NCBI GenBank assembly: GCA_003646505.1 | Contig: QMKT01000062.1 | Location: forward strand, 1 to 9,330 | Direction: 5' to 3' | Origin: Campylobacterota bacterium | GTDB lineage: Bacteria; Campylobacterota; Campylobacteria; Campylobacterales; Sulfurovaceae | DNA length: 9,330 bases | Shown: one piece after another, positions 4,755 to 9,330 of the stretch | How positions within the stretch are numbered: the first letter of the stretch is position 1 | Layout of the letters: every line of letters begins with the position of its first letter | The notes under the pieces: generated by a model | The model's input: the letters and a program-made list of their open reading frames with translations, nothing else | Databases searched by the model: none | Told to the model about the DNA's origin: nothing | Made by a program: the position numbers and the translations under genes

Positions 4755-6624
4755 ACGTCAACTCGAGAAAATAGGATATACAAAAGGCAAACTCTCCGAA
4801 GATCGGATGAAAAAGTTTATCTCCTTTGTTGATCGGGAATATTACGATAATGATGAAGATAGAGTACTGTTGGAAAATACTTTGAACGCTTCATCAAAAG
4901 AGATGCAAGGACTTTATAAACAGTTGAAGGAAACTTCAGAAAATCAACTGGCACAAAGTGAAGAAAAATACCATCGATTAGTAAAAAACCTTCAATCCTA
5001 TTACTTCTTTTACTCCCATGATGCAGATGGTATCGTGACTTATGTCAGTGAATCCATTACGAAAATGCTCGGATATTCCACAGAAGAGTTTTTAAAACAT
5101 TATTTAGAATACCTGACAGATGATCCTATAAATGAAAGAGTAGAGGAGTACAGCAATAAGGCTCTTATGGGCATCAATCCACCTCCATACGAATTAAGTA
5201 TTTTTCATAAAAATGGTTCCGTTCTATATCTTGAGGTAACTGAACATCCTGTATTTAATGATAAAGGAGAGATTGAAGCAGTTGAGTGTATAGCAAGAGA
5301 TATAACATCGCAGTATAAAGCAAAAGAAGAAATTGAACATTTGGCTCAACATGATATGTTAACGGGTATTTCTAATCGCTTACATCTTGAAGAACAGCTC
5401 AAATATTTGATCTCTTATTCTAAACGGAACGATAATAAGTTTGCCATGTTGTTTTTGGATCTGGATCATTTTAAACAGATCAATGATACGCTTGGACATG
5501 ATGTTGGAGATAAGCTTTTACAAGAAGTTGCTAAACGAATAAAGAAGAACATTAGATCTGAAGACATTTTTGCTCGTATTGGCGGGGATGAATTCATTAT
5601 TGTTTTTACTGATATTGAAGAGACAGACCTTACTGCAAGTATACATAAAATTTTAGATCTTATACATCAGCCATGGCACATTGAAAAGACAGTACTCAAC
5701 GTATATGCAAGTATTGGGGTCTCTGTTTATCCCCAGGATGGTGAAACTGCAGTGGATCTCATGAAGAGTGCAGATATTGCAATGTACAAGTCCAAAGAAC
5801 TTGGACGAAATAATTTTACTTTTTTCACCCATGATCTTAATGAAAAGGTGCACGAAGAGATGAAGCTTGAGCAGGATATGCCAAATGCCTTAAGTCAGAA
5901 TCAGTTTGAACTCTATTTTCAACCCATATTAAACTTGGAAAGTAATGAAGTAGTAGGTGCAGAAGCACTTGTACGGTGGAATCATCCTGTATGGGGATTG
6001 ACCTATCCTGAAAAGTTTATAAAAATTGCAGAGAGTACAGGTTTTATTATAAAACTTGGTACTTGGGTGATAGAAGAAGGGTGTCGGATGCTTTCAAAGC
6101 TTAATGCAATGAGTGCTGAAAAAATAAATTTTTCTGTGAATGTTTCAACACGTCAGTTTCAGCAAGGTGATCTCTATAGCATCATTAAATCTGCTTTAAA
6201 AAAGTATGGGGTTGAACCAGGACAATTGTCTATAGAAATTACAGAGAACCTTTTGTTGGAGAATCATGAAAATATTATCAATAAGCTAAATGCCATTAAG
6301 TCTTTGGGAGTAAATATAAGTATGGATGATTTTGGCATGGGATACTCTTCACTTTCGTATCTGCATCGTCTGCCTATAGATATCATCAAAGTTGATAAGA
6401 ATTTTGTTATGCAGATCAGTGAAGATGGCGGTAAAGCCGTCTTATTAGATACCATTATTGCTATGGGGAAATCGCTCAATAAAACTGTTGTTGCAGAAGG
6501 TGTAGAGTATGAATATCAGCGTCAATATCTTATAAAAAATGGCTGCATTAATTATCAGGGGTATCTTTTTTCTAAACCTTTAAAAGAGAGCGAATTTAGT
6601 CAAATTATAGCTAGAAGAAGATAG
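4738..6624 (+). CDS. PAS-GGDEF-EAL cyclic-di-GMP cyclase/phosphodiesterase
   Basis: This 628-residue cytosolic protein has no membrane segment. A charged helical N-terminus (1-75) is followed by a PAS domain with its PAC tail (about 76-190; FYSHDADG at 91-98, ECIARDIT at 183-190), a GGDEF domain (about 198-365) and an EAL domain (about 372-625). The cyclase site is intact: GGDEF at 282-286, with inhibitory I-site RSED at 273-276 at the canonical five-residue spacing. The phosphodiesterase site also looks complete: EAL (409-411), N468, E503, D530-D531 in DDFG, K551, E587 in AEGVE and Q607 in QGY. The protein could make or degrade c-di-GMP depending on signal; one activity may dominate. The ATG lies within the FIST gene (17-base overlap, different frame) with only a weak GGGAA ahead of it, so translation is likely coupled to the FIST sensor. 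An internal ATG at codon 24 is a less likely start. Confidence 0.95.
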   Translation: MHRLLKRQLEKIGYTKGKLSEDRMKKFISFVDREYYDNDEDRVLLENTLNASSKEMQGLYKQLKETSENQLAQSEEKYHRLVKNLQSYYFFYSHDADGIVTYVSESITKMLGYSTEEFLKHYLEYLTDDPINERVEEYSNKALMGINPPPYELSIFHKNGSVLYLEVTEHPVFNDKGEIEAVECIARDITSQYKAKEEIEHLAQHDMLTGISNRLHLEEQLKYLISYSKRNDNKFAMLFLDLDHFKQINDTLGHDVGDKLLQEVAKRIKKNIRSEDIFARIGGDEFIIVFTDIEETDLTASIHKILDLIHQPWHIEKTVLNVYASIGVSVYPQDGETAVDLMKSADIAMYKSKELGRNNFTFFTHDLNEKVHEEMKLEQDMPNALSQNQFELYFQPILNLESNEVVGAEALVRWNHPVWGLTYPEKFIKIAESTGFIIKLGTWVIEEGCRMLSKLNAMSAEKINFSVNVSTRQFQQGDLYSIIKSALKKYGVEPGQLSIEITENLLLENHENIINKLNAIKSLGVNISMDDFGMGYSSLSYLHRLPIDIIKVDKNFVMQISEDGGKAVLLDTIIAMGKSLNKTVVAEGVEYEYQRQYLIKNGCINYQGYLFSKPLKESEFSQIIARRR

Positions 6625-6662
6625 CATATTTTAGTTCTTTAACTCCCAATAATCACATTTTA

Positions 6663-6670
6663 GATAAAAT
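6663..6670 (+). promoter_or_regulatory. Candidate -10 promoter for alaS
   Basis: GATAAAAT lies 29 bases upstream of the alaS ATG in the 75-bp gap after the EAL gene, and resembles the ftsW -10. There is no visible -35. AGGA at 6686-6689 is a rather distant (ten bases) ribosome binding site. No hairpin separates the EAL gene from alaS, so read-through is possible. Confidence 0.4.
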
Positions 6671-6699
6671 ATCTCAATTTATATTAGGACAATTTTATC

Positions 6700-9261
6700 A
6701 TGGATATTAGACAATCTTTTTTAGACTATTTTCAAAGCAAAGGGCACACGCTTGTTCCTTCTGCACCACTTGTGCCATTGAACGATGATGGCACACTTAT
6801 GTTCGTTAATGCAGGTATGGTACCTTTTAAAAACATTTTTACAGGGGATGCACCTATCCCTAACCCTCCACGTGCGACTTCTTCGCAGACCTGTCTTCGT
6901 GCAGGTGGAAAACACAATGACCTTGACAATGTAGGATATACAGCAAGACACCACACACTTTTTGAAATGCTTGGGAACTTCTCTTTTGGAGACTACTTTA
7001 AAGAAGAAGTAATGGCTATGTCATGGGAGTACATCACTTCTGAAAAATACCTCAATCTACCTATAGGAAAACTTTGGGTTACGATACATGACAGTGATGA
7101 TGAAGCGTATGAACTTTGGCAGAAACATGTCTCCAAAGACCGCATCGTTCGTTTTGGTGATGCTGATAACTTCTGGTCTATGGGTGACACAGGTGCCTGT
7201 GGTCCTTGTTCTGAAATTTTTTACGACCAGGGTGAAGAACATTTTAATGGTCCTGAAGACAAAATGGGAGGAGAAGGAGACAGGTTTTTAGAGATCTGGA
7301 ACCTTGTCTTTATGCAGTATGACAGAGATGCAGAGGGTAACTTAAATCCACTTCCAAAGCCAAGTATCGATACAGGTATGGGGTTTGAGAGAGTAACAGC
7401 GATCAAAGAGGGTGTATTGAACAACTATCACTCTACACTTTTCATGCCATACATTGATAAGTTAAGTGCATTGGTAGGTACAAAGTATGATTATGATGCA
7501 GGTAACTCGGCTTCATATCGTGTTATTGCAGACCATTTACGTTCTTGTTCATTTTTACTTGCACAGGGCGTGAACTTTGACAAAGAAGGGCGTGGTTATG
7601 TACTTCGTCGTATTATGCGTCGTGCCATTCGTCACGGGTATTTACTTGGACTTCGTGAACCATTTATGCATAAAATGGTAGATACACTGGTAGATGTGAT
7701 GGGTGAACAGTACCCTTACTTAGGTGAAAGGGCAGAGTCTGTAAAAGCATCTATGAAGCTGGAAGAAGAGCGTTTCTTTGAGACGATCGAAGCAGGGATC
7801 AAACTCTTTACCCAAGAACTTAAAAACACTACAGATACCTTCAATGGAGAAGTGGCATTTAAACTTTATGATACTTATGGTTTCCCTCTTGACCTCACAG
7901 AAGATATGTTAAGAGAGAAAAATATAGCCTTGGATTCTGATGCTTTTGATACGGCAATGGCTAAACAAAAAGCACAGTCTAAAGCAGCTTGGAAAGGTAC
8001 AGGAGATGCAGCAGCAACTGGTGACTTTAAAGCACTCAAAGAAGCACATGGATTAAATACTTTTGTGGGATATACACAAAGAGAAGTTTCTACAAAAGTC
8101 TTAGCACTTTTAGATGCTGAATTTAAAGAAGTAACTTCTATAGACGGCATGGGTTGGGTGATGTTGGATCAAACACCTTTTTATGCAGAATCTGGTGGAC
8201 AGATAGGCGATACAGGTGTAATAGCAAATGCCAACGTAACAGATACACAAAAGTTCCTCGATATGAACTTGTCTAAGTTCAAAGGAAAACTCTCTGTTGG
8301 TGATGAGGTAGAAGCTAGTGTAAATACGAACAAAGCAGAGATAGAAAAACATCACTCTGCAACACATTTATTACATGCAGGACTCTTTGAGATACTTGGA
8401 GACCATGTAGCTCAGGCGGGTTCACTTAACGATGACAAAAGGTTACGTTTTGACTTCTCTCATCCTAAGGCTATGACAGTTGAAGAGATAGAACAAGTGG
8501 AAGCATGGGTAAATGCCAAGATATCTGCTGCACAATCTGCACAAACACAAGAGTTAGACATAGACGCAGCTAGAGAACTGGGAGCCAAAGCACAATTTGG
8601 TGAAAAGTATGGCGATAAAGTACGTGTTGTAAGTATAGGTGAATCATCTATAGAACTTTGTGGTGGTAACCATGTGGATAACACAGCACAAATAGGTCTT
8701 TTTATGATCACTAAAGAGTCAGGTGTTTCTGCAGGAGTACGTCGTATAGAGGCTGTGTGTGGTAATGCAGCTATAGAAGCTGTAAAAGCTTTGAGAGCTG
8801 ACTTAATTGAAATTAAGACTGAGCTCAAAAATCAAAATCCTATTGCGGGCATTACTAAGCTCAAGGAGCAGGTAAAAATATTGAAGTCTGACTTGGCATC
8901 TGCAATGAGCTCTAATAAGAAAGAGTTGACAGCAGTTGACGTTAATGGTGTCAATGTCATTGTAGAAGAAGTTGACAACGGTGACATTAAAGCTATGATC
9001 GATGAAATGAAGAATAAATATGACAATATCGCTATTATGCTCTTCATGAAAAAAGGTGACAAAGTAATGCTTGCCGCAGGTTCAAAAAATACGCCTATCA
9101 AAGCAGGAGACTGGATCAAGTTTATCGCACCTATCGTTGGTGGTGGCGGCGGCGGTCGTCCTGATTTTGCGCAGGCAGGTGGGAAAGATGCAAGCAAGAT
9201 CACTACGGCATTGGAAGAATCAAAAGTATATTTAAGTGAGATCCTTGAAGGAGGAAATTAA
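6700..9261 (+). CDS. alaS: Alanine-tRNA ligase
   Basis: AlaRS charges tRNA-Ala with alanine in the cytosol. This copy is full length (853 residues). The class II catalytic core shows motif 1 around VPSAPLVP and [11 protein letters not shown] (19-44), motif 2 around [19 protein letters not shown] (82-100) and motif 3 near [10 protein letters not shown] (223-232). The editing domain has the zinc-binding pair HSATH (552-556) and CGGNH (654-658), which remove mischarged serine and glycine. The C-Ala domain ends with a run of seven glycines and RPDFAQAGG (814-828). Nothing is missing. Its codon use is somewhat richer in GCA/GGT than its neighbours, as expected of a well-expressed gene. Its last codons (GAAGGAGGAAAT) double as the Shine-Dalgarno of the next gene, which starts one base after the alaS stop, so the two probably form an operon. 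Confidence 0.99.
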   Translation: MDIRQSFLDYFQSKGHTLVPSAPLVPLNDDGTLMFVNAGMVPFKNIFTGDAPIPNPPRATSSQTCLRAGGKHNDLDNVGYTARHHTLFEMLGNFSFGDYFKEEVMAMSWEYITSEKYLNLPIGKLWVTIHDSDDEAYELWQKHVSKDRIVRFGDADNFWSMGDTGACGPCSEIFYDQGEEHFNGPEDKMGGEGDRFLEIWNLVFMQYDRDAEGNLNPLPKPSIDTGMGFERVTAIKEGVLNNYHSTLFMPYIDKLSALVGTKYDYDAGNSASYRVIADHLRSCSFLLAQGVNFDKEGRGYVLRRIMRRAIRHGYLLGLREPFMHKMVDTLVDVMGEQYPYLGERAESVKASMKLEEERFFETIEAGIKLFTQELKNTTDTFNGEVAFKLYDTYGFPLDLTEDMLREKNIALDSDAFDTAMAKQKAQSKAAWKGTGDAAATGDFKALKEAHGLNTFVGYTQREVSTKVLALLDAEFKEVTSIDGMGWVMLDQTPFYAESGGQIGDTGVIANANVTDTQKFLDMNLSKFKGKLSVGDEVEASVNTNKAEIEKHHSATHLLHAGLFEILGDHVAQAGSLNDDKRLRFDFSHPKAMTVEEIEQVEAWVNAKISAAQSAQTQELDIDAARELGAKAQFGEKYGDKVRVVSIGESSIELCGGNHVDNTAQIGLFMITKESGVSAGVRRIEAVCGNAAIEAVKALRADLIEIKTELKNQNPIAGITKLKEQVKILKSDLASAMSSNKKELTAVDVNGVNVIVEEVDNGDIKAMIDEMKNKYDNIAIMLFMKKGDKVMLAAGSKNTPIKAGDWIKFIAPIVGGGGGGRPDFAQAGGKDASKITTALEESKVYLSEILEGGN

Positions 9262-9262
9262 T

Positions 9263-9330
9263 ATGACAGAACTCTTTACTAGCTATGGACATTCAATTGT
9301 TTTTTTACATGTGCTCTCTGCCTTTATTTG
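9263..9330 (+). CDS. Start of a probable membrane protein gene (cut by the right edge)
   Basis: Twenty-two codons are visible, starting MTELFTSYGHSIVFLHVLS and then AFI, with no stop before the edge. From residue 12 they form a hydrophobic segment containing a histidine, typical of a first membrane helix. AAGGAGG at 9248-9254, eight bases before the ATG, is close to the ideal Shine-Dalgarno and is the strongest in the window. The one-base gap after the alaS stop suggests co-transcription. From memory, the LHVLSAFI pattern recalls CopD-like membrane proteins found after alaS in related bacteria, but the fragment is too short to name it. Confidence 0.7.
   Translation, partial: MTELFTSYGHSIVFLHVLSAFI

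Noticed and set aside
6663..6699. GATAAAAT and ATTTTATC inverted repeat before alaS
   Set aside because: The left arm is the likely -10 element and would not be transcribed, so no mRNA hairpin forms; an eight-base AT-rich match is expected by chance here.
9138..9155. GGT/GGC repeat that could be a microsatellite
   Set aside because: It encodes the conserved glycine run of the AlaRS C-Ala domain, so it is explained by the protein.
8460..9203. Two minus-strand ORFs of about 120 residues opposite alaS
   Set aside because: They are antisense to the conserved editing and C-Ala domains; one contains the Pro run that mirrors the alaS glycine run. Shadows.

Overview
The window looks like chromosomal DNA of a low-GC, Gram-negative bacterium of the Campylobacterota (Epsilonproteobacteria), probably near Sulfurovum or Sulfurimonas. 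This is inferred from AT-rich intergenic DNA, promoters that look like an extended -10 (TGnTAWAAT) without a clear -35, an FtsW with the variant motif APVEFFK, and a PAS type I associate with this group from memory. No tRNA, rRNA, CRISPR array, insertion sequence or prophage gene is visible. All genes but the first read rightward.

Positions 1-2831 hold cell-wall and division genes. The 5' part of a class B penicillin-binding protein gene, most likely ftsI, runs leftward off the window; its open frame continues to base 1. It diverges across 87 bp from ftsW, which overlaps murG by four bases (ATGA). The products are the septal transpeptidase, its glycosyltransferase partner, and the enzyme that makes lipid II.

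Positions 2832-3602 hold a small, unrecognised, acidic lipoprotein gene preceded by an overlapping 14-codon mini-ORF with the better ribosome binding site. A perfect 12-bp hairpin follows. The next 231 bp are non-coding and contain an AT-only 12-bp tandem repeat bracketed by two near-identical AGGGACWGG sequences, just upstream of a consensus extended -10 promoter.

Positions 3603-6624 hold a two-gene signalling operon: a stand-alone FIST-domain sensor whose last 17 bases overlap a cytosolic PAS-GGDEF-EAL protein. Both cyclic-di-GMP domains keep their catalytic motifs, and the GGDEF domain keeps its inhibitory I-site. A FIST protein beside a c-di-GMP enzyme recalls the NosP haem/nitric-oxide sensors. 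This is the most interesting functional unit in the window.

Positions 6625-9330 hold a complete alaS with its own likely promoter. It is followed after one base by the first 22 codons of a probable membrane protein whose strong Shine-Dalgarno lies inside the end of alaS.
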